From Furcasterigmium furcatum (lineage: Eukaryota > Ascomycota > Sordariomycetes > Glomerellales > Plectosphaerellaceae): 64,000 bases of DNA. The position numbers and the translations under genes are program-made. The DNA lies in NCBI GenBank assembly GCA_001599815.1, contig BCIA01000004.1:5730082-5794081 (forward strand), read 5' to 3'. Positions 1 through 12,087 of this stretch are shown piece by piece (within the stretch, counting starts at the first letter, position 1; every line of letters begins with the position of its first letter). Under the pieces are notes generated by a model. The model worked only from the letters and a program-made list of their open reading frames with translations, did not search any database and was not told where the DNA came from.

Positions 1-3000
1 CCTAGGAGGACAATACGGAGTCCGCGCGAGTCGACTCGCTCGCGGCCAATTCATCATGTGCCTCTGGTCCCTCATCGGAATTCCCATGTGGTGAAACTCG
101 GTTGTTGAGGCTCGACGCTCCTCGACGCCGACGAGCAGTGAATGGGCCAAGTTGTTTCTTCAGCCCCGGCGTTTCTGATATTTCCATTTCGGGACTTGGG
201 CTGGCAACCCTTGCAGGATCCTAGCCCTCACCACCACGGTCGCAGCCTATCAGTCCGTGTCTCACACCTCCACCCAGCGAGAGCGCCGTCGTCCTCTCAA
301 CTCCAACAAACGTATCGAGTGCTTGGGGGGAATCCGCCCGCACCACCATGGCGAGGAGTGGGATTGCAGATCAGCATCTGCTCCGGCCGGAACTGCATGA
401 TGGCAGGTTCCGGTCAGGTCTCTGCTTCAGCCAATGCCGCGTCTGGAGCGGCAATTTGTTTTCCATTCGTCTTGCCCACGTTTCATGTCATGCTATCGCC
501 CGTCGAACTTGGCGCGGTGCTAGCCTCGCCCTTTGCAATCTTCAACGTTGGCCGGTAGCGGATGATCGCGAGAACACCTCGACTCGGCCGGCCACAATTG
601 AAGCTGCGCAATCAATGCGTCCCGCGCCGGCCCGCCGCCGTCTCACACACCTCTCTCAATCAGGGCCTAATCCGGCCACCCCGGCCACCCCTTCTGGCCA
701 TGGCCTGCTTCGCCGACTAGCTTCTCCCAACTTTCATGCTGAACCGCCCAAAGAAGAAGCACTGATATGGCTTCGTTTGCGAGCAGTGGGCATCGGTCTA
801 TGGACCTCGGCAGTGGGAGCAATTTGATGAGCAGACGACCCAGCCATTGGGGAGGCCCTCATGTGCACTACCGATCCGACCGGGAGCCGAACCAAAGAAG
901 CGCTCATCTCGTCTGTGACCACTGAAGCTCAGCCTTGGATCCGGGTGCTCCTGGTTTCCACCGAGAAAACGTCCAGAGGTTTCAACGGACCCTTGCAAAA
1001 GAATGACCCGAGCGACATGCACCCCGCGCCGATTGACTCGACTGCGAGTAAGTACTAGTATGTAACTTACTCGACGTTGCCAGGAATGCCATGCAATGTC
1101 AATCAAATCTCACAGAAATCTCCTCGCGCGGACAGGCATTGATAAGTATCTCCATTGTTGGCACAGGCGGCTTGGCAGCGGATGCTCGAGGCACGTCGAG
1201 GCTCTCCGCCCAGCCTTTGACGATGTCCACAGCTCATCCTAAGGTCTGAGCCAAGGCGGTGAATGACGATCTGCAGGCTGGCACCTGTCTTGCCCCTCAT
1301 GTCAGGATTCTGTCTCCGCGGACGACGTTGACGTGCTGCCGGCGGATTCAAGCCAGGGTCAACCGCCGTCATGCAGCCCTAGTCGACCTCGTCGATCTTA
1401 CAATGGAGCCAAACAGCTCGGCGGACACATCACGAGGGCCTCATGTCCAGGCTGGGCCGCTGGGGCCAGCAGCAGTGGCCCGTTAGTGGTCAGTGACATT
1501 CAATACTAAGTATGTATGTACAATGTCAATCCGTCCAAAGTTCCCCGCGAACCATCTCGCTTCGTCCGTCAGTACTCGGATGGGGTCAGCGAGATTGAAT
1601 ATTCATGCGTTTGGCTGGGATCCCAGGTCTCGAAAATTGCAGTATGGACAGGATTGCCCTCGAGCTGCCGGCAACATTGACGCGCATCCCCCACTCGGCG
1701 GCTGTCTCGCAGCAGCCAAGGGTCCAGTCAGCTCCGCCGCTGCGAGTGTCTTGACAGGTGAGGCAACGGCCCTGGCTGATCCATTGACAATGATCGTCGG
1801 GCTGGACCAGAGTCAGTCACCACACACAGCCAGCTGAGCACCGCCTGACGCGGAGTCGGCCTGTCACGGCCCAGGGGGCCTGCATGCACGACTCGGTGCG
1901 CCACCACCACCACACAGTCTTTTATCGTCCCGACGAGGTCATTCCCTGTCACGGATCCCATCATGGAGGGCCAGCCGACATGATGAGTGGTCTTATTGTT
2001 TCGTACGACTTTGACCATTGCGGTGCCGTCCACCGAGCAAGCCAAGCCGCACGACTTCCGGGGCAAGGCCGGCGGCGTCTTGACCACCACCTGGGTTCCC
2101 CTGTCGAGCGGAAACTGGTTGTATCGCCTCCGGCCCTCTTGCGGGCGCCCTCCTTCTTGCACGGTTTCAATGCTCGACTGACCCGTGCCGACATGTAGCA
2201 TCGTCATCTCTAGGGCGAGACGAGCCCAGCCGGACCGGGGAAGGGAGCCCAACGAATCGCGAGCCTGAAGCTACGACTGCACGCCGTATTGGCCCAGCGC
2301 GGAGATGGCAATGTTGACAGGCATTTGCACTCGACACCCGAACGGCCTGCCAAGTGTCGACCCTCCTGCCGATGTCTGAGGGTACCTGCAAGGACACGGG
2401 GGGGAAAAGTCGGATGACTTGCATTCGGTTGTGGCACCCTAAGGAGGAAACGCAATGCGGTGCACGGCACGACAATCAGGGGGGAATCGGAATCAAGTCG
2501 CAGCTAATGATCGAACACGACAGCCTTCGTCACACGGCCGACAGGCCATTTTCACATTCACATACCAACTAACATTCATAAGGCGCAAGGGCGGAGGGGC
2601 CGCTCACTTCAGGACACACGTCCTTCCACTGGATGCGAATAGGTCACTCGATGCTACTCAGCGCTTGTAAGGACTGTAGAATGTAGGTAGGTAGACAGGT
2701 AAGTAGGGAAGGTATGCCTATCGCTTGGCGGGTCCCAATGCGACAACGATGTTCCTTGAGCTGTCGGGGATAAAATCACGATTGCAGAATGCAGCTCAAG
2801 GACGATCAACCGCCAGCAGCTGACGCTATCTCCAGGAGGGTCCAGCAAGTAATTTCCCACGCAAATGTACGTAAGTTAATTCTCCGTAGTCTGCCAGTAG
2901 TACGAGTATAGTAGCTTCTTATCCCAAAGTCGACTGGCTGGCAGCCTCGTTCGACGTCCAGCTCATACCCCGCCTATCCATTCATGGCACCCGACCGACC

Positions 3001-6000
3001 ATGCTCTCATCTCACAGACGTGTATGTACGTACAACCAGGCACATATACCATGAAGTACGTGTGATGCACTTGTATCGTGGCGAAAGGACCCCTGGCGCA
3101 ATTTCAGCAAGCAGCACGCCGGGCGGCTACTACCGCCTCGCCGCGCCGCATTGCTAGCTGTCGTCCACGCAATATTAGACTGTCTTAATACTCGGGCCGA
3201 GCGCTGGCGTGTTTGATTGAGAATCGGTCATCACGGCCTTTGGGGCGGCGGGCTGCTGGGGTGTGTGTGCTCGTGGTCGCAGCTCGTTTCTGATGATGTG
3301 CCTTGGTGACGTGGGGAGAAACATTCGGACTTCGGAATGCCCCTCATTGGCCAGAAAGGCCAACGGGGAGGCGGGCGACGGTGAACGAAGATCGGTACAT
3401 CCGTATGTACTTGCGTAGCTCAGGTGACGGGGTGAACCTGCTTGGAGTTGTTCTGGCCAGCTAGCTTGACGATCTATGAGCTAAACCTCTGGGGATTCGG
3501 GGGGAAAGACTCTCGGCCAAGTGCCGGCTACCGAGACCAAGGGCGAAGTAGTCCAGGAACCAGCTACGGATTTGTATTGGGAGGTCCAGTTGTGGTGTTG
3601 TCGATGGTACGACTCTTCCTGCTGAGAGCGTGTCCAAGATGACCGGTTGAGCTGCTAAAAAGGGCGGCTTGCCCTTTCGGGGCATGGCGTCTTGGGGATG
3701 CCATGGCCGTAGCAGGGGACTCAACTGAACGACTTGCAAGCTGCCTTTGAAGGTCAAGTATGCGCAGCCTTCGAAGATTGCGGGTGTTGTGGGAGCGCGC
3801 CCGTAACGCTGGCCGACGCCACAGCGTCCGACGAGTTCCGTTAGGGCGCCAGAAACTCTCGGAGAAACGCCATCCTAAGCGTGGCATCGCTGAGTCTGAC
3901 CTTGCCCAATTAGGCATCGAGTGAAGACCAAGGGGGAGAAACCTCTGCTAGCTGCTCGCTGCTGGCAGGCGTTGCGTGAAAGTTTGCTTTGGCCTGGGTA
4001 GCCCTGGCTAGCTACCTGGTGCGCACCTAGGTAGGCAAGGTGCCTTAATTACCTAAGATAAGTAACGCAATCAGCGGGCAGCCGGGGGGGATTGGGAAAG
4101 AGGTTCTTGAGACTTGCACCTCACTGAAGGGAGGGGGGATTCTGATTGTAACGTCAACACCACCTTAGCCTCGCAGCGCGATGGAAGGGTGAGCCTGCCC
4201 GGGCCTGGGCTGCCCGCCTAGAAACAACCCCGCGCCGCATCCCACCCAACTGAACCTCAACTCAACGTGACCTCCTTTCGATGATCCGATACGACTACTG
4301 CGAACAAGTTCGTTTCTCGCCTGCAGGCTTCAACCCTCTCGACTCATGCAGTCAACGTACCACATCACACTGCGACCTTGGGACGAAGCTCGCAACCGAG
4401 GATTGGTATGTGTCATGGCCTCGAGCAGAGGGACGCGGAAGCTAGTCATTCAGTTCAGCGAGCCACACCGTCACCAGTCAGTCCCCATTCCTCGATCAGG
4501 GCCACTGGCCTTGCTCGACCGGCCGAGACGGAGGAGAACTTGGACCACGGCGACCGAGTAAGGCACCAGCATATCGGCTAGCGCACGATCTTCCACCCCG
4601 TAAAAGGCGCGAGGTTTCGCCTGCGAGCTCACCGGCCCGGGGCGGATGCTGAACTAGAGGCCGGCCGAGTGCGATGTGTCCGGACCATCTCTGAAGTTTC
4701 CACTGCGCCATCCTCGGCTCTGTCCTCGCATGCAGACACATTGGATTTTCTCTGATTCCCTCCCCCCTGTCATCCAGCACCTCGCCGCCCGCAGCGTCCA
4801 CCCCATCCACCCAGGCGGCGGCCTTCGGCCCCTGCAACGAGGACACCCTCATCGGCTTCCGGGACCATACCCCCTAGCAAGGTAAGGACGAGGGTGCCTG
4901 TCCCGGACTTTCATCTTTAGCGTCGTCACCCCTTGTCACAGTGCTCCTCTGCGTCAACTGCGAGGCCAGGACCACTACCCCCACCCGACGACCAGGGGGC
5001 CCCTTTCCCTTTTTTGTTCCTCGACAAGAGTCGTCAATGGCAAATCCAGGCACTGTGCGGCGGTCTGTGCGTGCATCGGGCCAGGGGCCGCCATGGACCA
5101 GGGGTCGGGCAGGCGGCCAGGACAGAGAGAGTTGAGAGGGAAGGTACGTACCCCGGACGAGGAAGGAAGGACCTGGCCGGAGCTGTGCTGCTAGTATTTT
5201 CATTGCAGTAGTCGCAGTGGTCGCTGCGTCCCTCAGTGGCCCGCCTTTGCGTGCTTCAGCAGGGCAGGACCTGTCTGCACAACTTCCCTCACGCCAATGG
5301 GGATCCCGCAAGCGAAGGCGATGATCAACTGGAAGGCACCAAGGTTTGGAAGAGCTCGAGCAGCTCTCTCTCCTGTGTCTCTGTTTGGTGCTACCTACCT
5401 ACGTACCCGTGGGCCTTTTCCTGGCCGCTCCATGCAGGGTGCGTCGCCAATACAAACGTCGTCCCGAACTCGGTACATCCCAGCAATGCTACGTCGTGCG
5501 TTTTTCACTCGATGATGACCTCCCCCCTCCTGATCACCCACCCCCTTGACGCCGATTCCGGGGGACGTCACTGGACAGAGATGGGAAGATGGCATTGGAA
5601 CTCCACCAAAAATCCGTGCGCCACGGCGGCCGCAAATCGCAGAATGCAGGACTTCTTACTCGCACCCTCGTCGTAATGCCTGCTACCCGGCCGGATTCGC
5701 CAGGGACCGGCCATTATGTACACACAACAGAGCAGAGCATAGCAGAGCTACCGGCCTGCCTGCCTCCCTACAGACTCCACCAACGACCGATCTTGGCGAC
5801 TTAGCTCGAATGGGATAGATGGGCTGGGGTGCGAGCCAGGCCCTTGACCGCAAGCTCCGTCGCATCGGGTTCTTTCCTTGGGGCTCCTCCTCATGTTGGA
5901 GACCTGCAGCAGCGAGCTGCAGCTCCTCTGTCTCGTCTGGTCCGAGCCGAGACGAACACTCATCCACTCGACTCGGCATCTGTTCCATCTCCTTTCGTTC

Positions 6001-8866
6001 AGTACGTACCTGGCACCGACCTCGACCTCGACCTACCACCGACGCTCGTCAACACGCCAGTTGCGCTTGGGCTTGACTCGTTTATTCCCCTTTTCCGCCT
6101 TCCGCGCCACCACCAGCAAGCCATCATTCCCAGTCTTCCGCTATAGGCGCGCTCTCCCCCCCTGCCTGTCAACTTACTCGTCGTCCAAAAGAAGAGAGGG
6201 AGAGAGAGTAGACACACAAGTCACACACGCCGTCAAAGTCTCCTCAGTTCATCGTCAGGCCAGCCGCAGCCCGTCTGGTCCCCCTAGTTCAAGGACACCT
6301 TTGCTTCTTCCACGCTCCGGTATGGTCCATACTAGCTAGTATCCGGACAAACTCGTGGATCTCGCGCGAGCGACAAGTAACGGCAGACCAACTGGTCCAC
6401 AGACGGAACCCCGTTAGACGCAGAAAAAGCAACCAGAAATCTGACCTCACATATCATTTTCGTTACCAAGTACGCAGCTTACGACGAAACGAGTCTCTTT
6501 TCTTCTCCTCTCCTCTCTATATACCCCGTACTACCTCATCTCGAGCTTTCTTCCTTTCTTGGAAAAGACTGAGAGACTTGTCACCGGGCATCCACGTCGG
6601 ATCCCCGTCAGATCCAGCTCCTCAACGTCTTGCTCGGACGTTCTCCCGCACGGCTCGCGGCATCAACCAGATACAGGAACCACAAGATCACCACAGACTC
6701 GGCCAGCTTGCGCCGAACCCCCAGTCTTGACTCGCCTCGTCACGGGCCGCTTGCTTCTGTGCTCTGCGCTCTCCTCGGCAACCCACTGCATCTCACGCCT
6801 CGCCCGAACCGGCCCCGTCTTCCCGCAGCAGAGAGGGACCCTACTTGTATACCTACTACCACATACCACTTCGCTTCTTCAGCAAGAACAAGGGACGAGC
6901 GTGCAGGTCGCTGCGGCCCTCACCCCTCCAGATCCTCCTCCCCACGCCCTCCAAGTGCTCGTGCGCTTGCAGCTCACCCAAGTCGCCTCATCAGCGTAAA
7001 GATTTGACCAAGGACCAGAAGTACGTACAACGGCCGCCCATGACCTCGAGACATAAAACACTCGCGGTGTATTTTTATCGGGGCTATTCCTCATCCATTC
7101 TCCGCGACACGCACAGAGGCTAACCTCCCCCCTCCCTGAAGATCGCCACGCCCGCCGTGCCGTCTTCGCTCCCGGCGTCTAGCCTCTGTTCACTTGACCA
7201 AGAGCCCATCTCTGAGCAGGTCTGTCCCTGGCTGGCCTGCCAGCGCTCGAGCACCTATCCTGCCTGTGCCCCCAAAGGTCACTCGACCTGGACCTTGACC
7301 CATTGACCAACGAAAACAAGAAAAACCCCAATCTGCACACCTGCTCAAGGTACGTACGATCCACGCCTCCACCGACCCGTTCACCTTCCCCCCCTGCCCA
7401 TAGCATACCCTTCGTCATCCCAAACCCTGCGAGGCATCGAGGCACTTTCTCGATGGTCCCTGGCAGCATACTGCCGTTGCCCATATACCCCAGCGCCTCA
7501 CTTCCCCTTCTGGTTGATAAACTTTCCCCACGCAAGATCTTCCCCTTGGCTCTCTGCAACCTCATCGTGTACATAACACTCGTGATCCCCTCCCTCCTGG
7601 TTGTTGTTGTGCCCCCTCATCCCTTTCTACCTCTCCAACACCGGCTCATACCCTAGCCCCAGGAACAGCCCACTCTCTCGGAAGAGCCTCAAGAGACGTA
7701 CCTACGTGTCAGGCCTCTCTCCTGCCACCACGTTCCCTCGACTGAACTGCTTGACTCGGTGAGCAGTGGAGCCAGACCTGGACCCTGGAGGCTCTGTGCA
7801 CTCGCACGAAATCCCAAGGCGGAGAAGAGCTGCTTGACAAGACAAACGGCTTCGTTTCTCGTTCCTGAGACCCTCCAAGCCGCTATCCGCCGAGTACCAT
7901 CCGCCTAGGCCATTCTCTGCATCGTGCCTGAGCGCACTGATCTTGGACGATCGCTCCCGCGTCGCCACCATTGTCCGAACATCCAGTCCCCGGAACCTAA
8001 CACACGCCGGCCCTCGACTCTCGGACCTCGAAACAAAGACAGCGCAGCCAGCTCTATCTTGGGGGACACTTGTTTCCTCTGCACCATCTCGCAGCGCACA
8101 GAGCGGTTTGCCCTGTTCTGATCTCCAAGAGGCCGCTTAGCCACTCCCAATACGTGCTGTCATCAGGTGGCCCGCCCATCCTCGTCCTTACTCGGAGATT
8201 TCCCAAAGCGTCTGAGCAACACGGACCCCCTGCCCCTCCAGTACGTCCCATACCTGTCCCCCTTGTCTTAAAGGCAGCCCTTCCCACCCACGACTCTCCA
8301 TCCCGTTCCTATGATCTTGATCAGTTCGGATGTCGTGGTCGCCTCGACTGATCAGTGCCAACTCTTCTTCCCTACAACAATACCTTCTTCCCAAATACTA
8401 ATACGGAAACAACAGTCCCTTGGTCGTCGACGACCGAACTCTCACAATCCAAGAGCCATCGCCGTCGCCATCGCTCTCGTCACTCCCATACTCACTCATA
8501 TCAACCCTCGCTTCCTAATCTCTCGTCCTTCTGCGCTCGAGTTTGTTGCCGCGAAACTGCGCTGGACGCTACCACCATCCTCTACATTGTTTCGACAGTC
8601 GTTGCTGCGTCTCATTAGCCCTCTGATTTCACGGAAAGCCGCATTGAAACGGCTCCGCATAAGCAGCGTTCCAAACCCGGGATACCCCATCGTACTGTTC
8701 ACCATCCATCATCCAAGAAGACGCCTACCACGATACCCTTGCTTCTCTCGACTCAAAACCGACGTCCGTCGATAATTCTTCAGCTTAATACGACGATAGC
8801 ATACACCTGAGTTGGTGTAACAGCCTACACTAACACCATACCTCGCCACCCTCGACACCCGGAGAA
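1..8866. other. Gene-poor region and probable long leader of the C2H2 gene
   Basis: I see no protein-coding gene here. Open frames up to about 174 codons exist, but none has a recognisable motif, exon structure or protein-like composition. From about 5830 to 8866 the plus strand becomes strongly C+T-rich, as fungal promoters and 5' leaders are. A TATATA at 6518-6523 sits in a CT-rich tract. Consensus-like donors such as CAAG/GTACGT near 7350 suggest leader introns. The likeliest reading (inference) is an intergenic region plus a multi-kilobase, possibly spliced, 5' leader of the zinc-finger gene at 8867. TAGGTA/TACCTA words occur near 2683-2716, 4011-4060 and 5391-5404. Confidence 0.5.
6518..6523 (+). 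promoter_or_regulatory. Candidate TATA box upstream of the C2H2 leader
   Basis: TATATA lies within a CT-rich tract at about 6480-6560, a typical fungal core-promoter setting. If used, transcription would begin near 6550, giving a leader of roughly 2.3 kb before the ATG at 8867. This is inferred from sequence only. Confidence 0.3.
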
Positions 8867-10465
8867 ATGGAACTCATGGAGCTCGTCGAAAACGAGCCAA
8901 CGGCTCGCCCATTCCAGTGTGACTGGCAGTCATGCAACAAGGTTCGTCCTCATCTCACGAGACTTCCCTTGAGCCCAGTAGAATGGCGTTACTGACACAG
9001 CAGCAGAGCTTCAACCGCAAGTCCGATCTGCAGAGGCACTACAGGATTCACACCAATGAGCGCCCTTACGCATGTGCAACCCCCGGCTGTGGCAAGAGCT
9101 TCATTCAGAGAAGTGCCTTGACTGTCCACATCCGCACGCACACTGGAGAGAAGCCTCATCAGTGTCAGCATATTGGCTGCGGAAAGCGTTTCTCTGATGT
9201 ATGCCGAGATCCCCTCCTGGTGCGCCTCGTTATCCTCTGCTGACATCCAGACAGTCCTCCAGTCTTGCTCGTCATAGGCGCATCCACACCGGCAAGCGCC
9301 CATACAAGTGTGCTCATGATGGCTGCTTGAAGAGGTATTTCTTACTCCGCACGTTCGACCATCGCCGTGCTAATCCGATCTGCGCAGCTTCTGCCGCAAG
9401 ACGACCATGGTCAAGCACCAAAGACGATCCCACCAGCGCGGTCTGCACCCGAACGACCTGCTTGACGATTGTACGTCGGACTCGGAGAGTGGCGAGTCTC
9501 CCTCGACGCCCAAGCATGCCGCCATGCATTGGCCTCCCCAGAACATGATGCCTGTGAACCACCAAGTGCCCCAGGGCCACTCCCTGCACCGGGCTGCCTC
9601 TTTCGCCGACTTCGGCCAGCAGATGGGCTACCCCGTACCTCAGCAGCATCCTCAGTACGCCCATAGGCACAGCATGTCGTCAGGTGGCGCCCACGAGTTC
9701 CATGGCCAGCCGATGCCCGAGCAGCCACCACAGCAGCACCCCAGCGTCCGCATGATGCATAGGACCGCCAGCATGCCCCAGCATCCTTACTACGTGACAG
9801 AGCACAACAACCCTGGCGTCGCCACGATGAACCCGCAAAACATGCCGCCTCAGTACCAAGTTCCCAGGCAACCGGTGGAGGGACTCCCTCTCGACATCCC
9901 GTACCAGGCACAGGGCATGAACCAGTCCCTTCAGAACAGCCCGACCAACTTCTCGGCTTCTGGCAGGAGCCCGACTGTCCCTGACGGAGGATTTTACACC
10001 CATCGACCGACAGAGAATGCCACTTACGCCCTTCATGCCGCCGGTCCGGAGCATCAACAGCAGCTGGCCCAGCAGCAACACGTGGTGCAATATCAGCAGC
10101 AACATCAGCAGCAGCATCAACAGCAGCAACCGGTCAACTCGCACCCCCACCCCATCCCGAGCCAGGCTCCTCCTCAGGCCCCGGCACCCCAGACTCAGCA
10201 TGTCCAACAGCCGCAGCCCCACGAGGCTCAGCCGGTCCAGCAGGTTCAGCAAGTGCACGATTACCCGTCGCCTTCGCCGCAGCCACCGCAGGCTGTCCCC
10301 GCGGAGGAGTACTGGAACGGTGTCCCGTACCAGGCCCCGGTTGAAGTTGCCACGATTGGATCTCTGCCGACCTTCGGCTCTGGTGTGTATGACATCTGGG
10401 GACCGAAGATCGAGTTCGAGGATCCCTCGATGCAGCTGCCAAGCGCCCGGATCGAGAACATGTAG
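8867..10465 (+). CDS. Four-finger C2H2 zinc-finger transcription factor
   Basis: Predicted exons are 8867-8941, 9007-9198, 9255-9334 and 9388-10465 (474 aa). Splicing assembles four tandem C2H2 fingers in roughly the first 125 residues, starting CDWQSC, CATPGC, CQHIGC and CAHDGC. Linkers are TNERPY, TGEKPH and TGKRPY. Each intron falls inside or beside a finger, and only the spliced frame restores them, which supports the borders. The rest is low complexity, rich in Gln, Pro and His with a poly-Q run near 10030-10140, typical of an activation or co-factor-binding region. An alternative acceptor at 9000 would add two Gln. It is probably a nuclear DNA-binding regulator. I cannot assign an orthologue or target with confidence. 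The unusually long leader suggests heavy transcriptional or translational control. Confidence 0.9.
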
Positions 10466-12087
10466 ACGGCTTGTCACCCAACGCCGCCTCCGGTTCACTT
10501 TTGCATTTCGTCCTCTGCCAGGACGGTTTGCGTGTAGCAACAACCGCCGTCTTTCTGCCGCCTTTGGTTCAACTTTTGATCTCAGGGCATGTGCCGCACG
10601 AGACTACAGATCAATGAACGGGTCCCACAGCACCGGGAGAACGCACTTTGATATTTGATTCCCAGTTTTTTTTTCCTCTATGGCCACATCGGAAGGCGCC
10701 AATTCGGCGCGACAGAAATCGGTTCGCACCTCGGAAGCATTTGTCGGCGCATCGCGTTTGTCATTGTCGCGCAGTCGGTCATTTTTCGACTCGGTCTCAT
10801 TCTCAAAAGCCGTGTTCTTCGGAGTCCGGGGAAGAAGAAGACCACGCTCCTTTCGGGCATTCAAAGCTGCAAAGCCCTGGGTCAGCCCACCTCTTTCTTT
10901 TGTCTTCCCATTCATTATATTAATTATCTCGCGCGAATCCTCTCTTTCTCTTATTGTCTGGGCTGGAGGCATTCTGATTTCACCTTGTCATGATTCCCTT
11001 CCACGACGTGCCATTGGGCGGGCGAGGGGAGCTTGGCAGACCCTAATATTGTGTTGGAGGTGCCTCGGGCGGGGGATGAGTTCGAGGCAGGTTTGACGGC
11101 GTCGGCTCAACTTCGATGACCATGAAGCAACGAGAAAGAAACAGGAGGAAACATTGGGGGAACATTTCGATAATCTCACGACGTCCATTGAACGACGGCC
11201 TTCCTTTTGATATCGTTTTTTTTTGGGGGGGGGGACGACAGTGTACTTGGAGGAGAAGTCTCGGATGGGGGCCGGATTGAACATGGTACATCTATCTGTT
11301 TTGGAATCCTATCTTGCGTGTGGCACTCGGCCAATGTAGGCGGAAACTCTTGGGGGAGGAAGACTCTGGGCACGAGAAACAAGGAGACGTGTAACGATAG
11401 CATTTGGTGACCATTTTGTATTTTAGTTAGGTCTGAACTAGGAAAAGACATTCAGGAACACACTCAATCTGTCCTGCCACTCAGTGAACGGTGTGACGAG
11501 AACCGGAGAGGTTCCTATTTTCCGGGAACATTGGACCTGGGAAGGTTGATAGCTCATACAAGCGACGTATCGCTGGCTGATGAGCCCAGAAAATGAACTG
11601 CGTGCTGGGATGATGATGTGTTGTGCGAGGGATTTGGCGCGTGAAAGCCCAGAGCTCATGATGAGCCCATTTTAGCACATCTGATTGGCTCGCAGCGTCA
11701 CGAGGATGGAAGGTTCCAGGCCCGGGCCGGCTTAACTGTGCCTCCGGGTCTTGGTGGGCTGCGGGTGTCCATCCAATCCCGGTGTGCTGGGAAAATCTCG
11801 GCAAGTCGCCCAAGCACGGACCCGCGGGTCGTCGTTTGCCTCTGAATAACGTCAAGCACTCGTGCCTAGCCGTGGTCACAATCTCTCTCTGTAACAATTT
11901 CATCCACGTCACACCACGACAACTGCTCGGAGGTATGAACAGTGCAGCATCAGCAACTCCATGTTCGTAGGAGTTTCCGACGCCACCTGATCTCCTGAGC
12001 GGGCGACGCCAACTCCCACCCTCGTCCTCGTACGAGCCGATCACGTACCCTTCTCCCCCGGTTTCGGCGGTGTCCACGGGTGTCATC
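10466..12087. other. Intergenic: C2H2 3' UTR and YME1 promoter
   Basis: There is no convincing gene. It holds a T8 tract near 10667, a T9/G10 junction at 11216-11234, and CT-poor unique sequence. A 265-codon minus-strand open frame (11481-12278) overlaps the YME1 start; it has no motif and is taken as chance. Confidence 0.6.
11216..11234. repeat. Homopolymer junction T9 then G10
   Basis: Nine T followed directly by ten G on the plus strand, in non-coding DNA. Such a junction slips in replication and sequencing, so its exact length is uncertain. Confidence 0.85.

Noticed and set aside
1728..2252. 174-codon minus-strand frame in the left gene-poor region
   Set aside because: No motif, no plausible introns, Pro/Arg/Ser/Gly-rich composition, and overlapping open frames on both strands.
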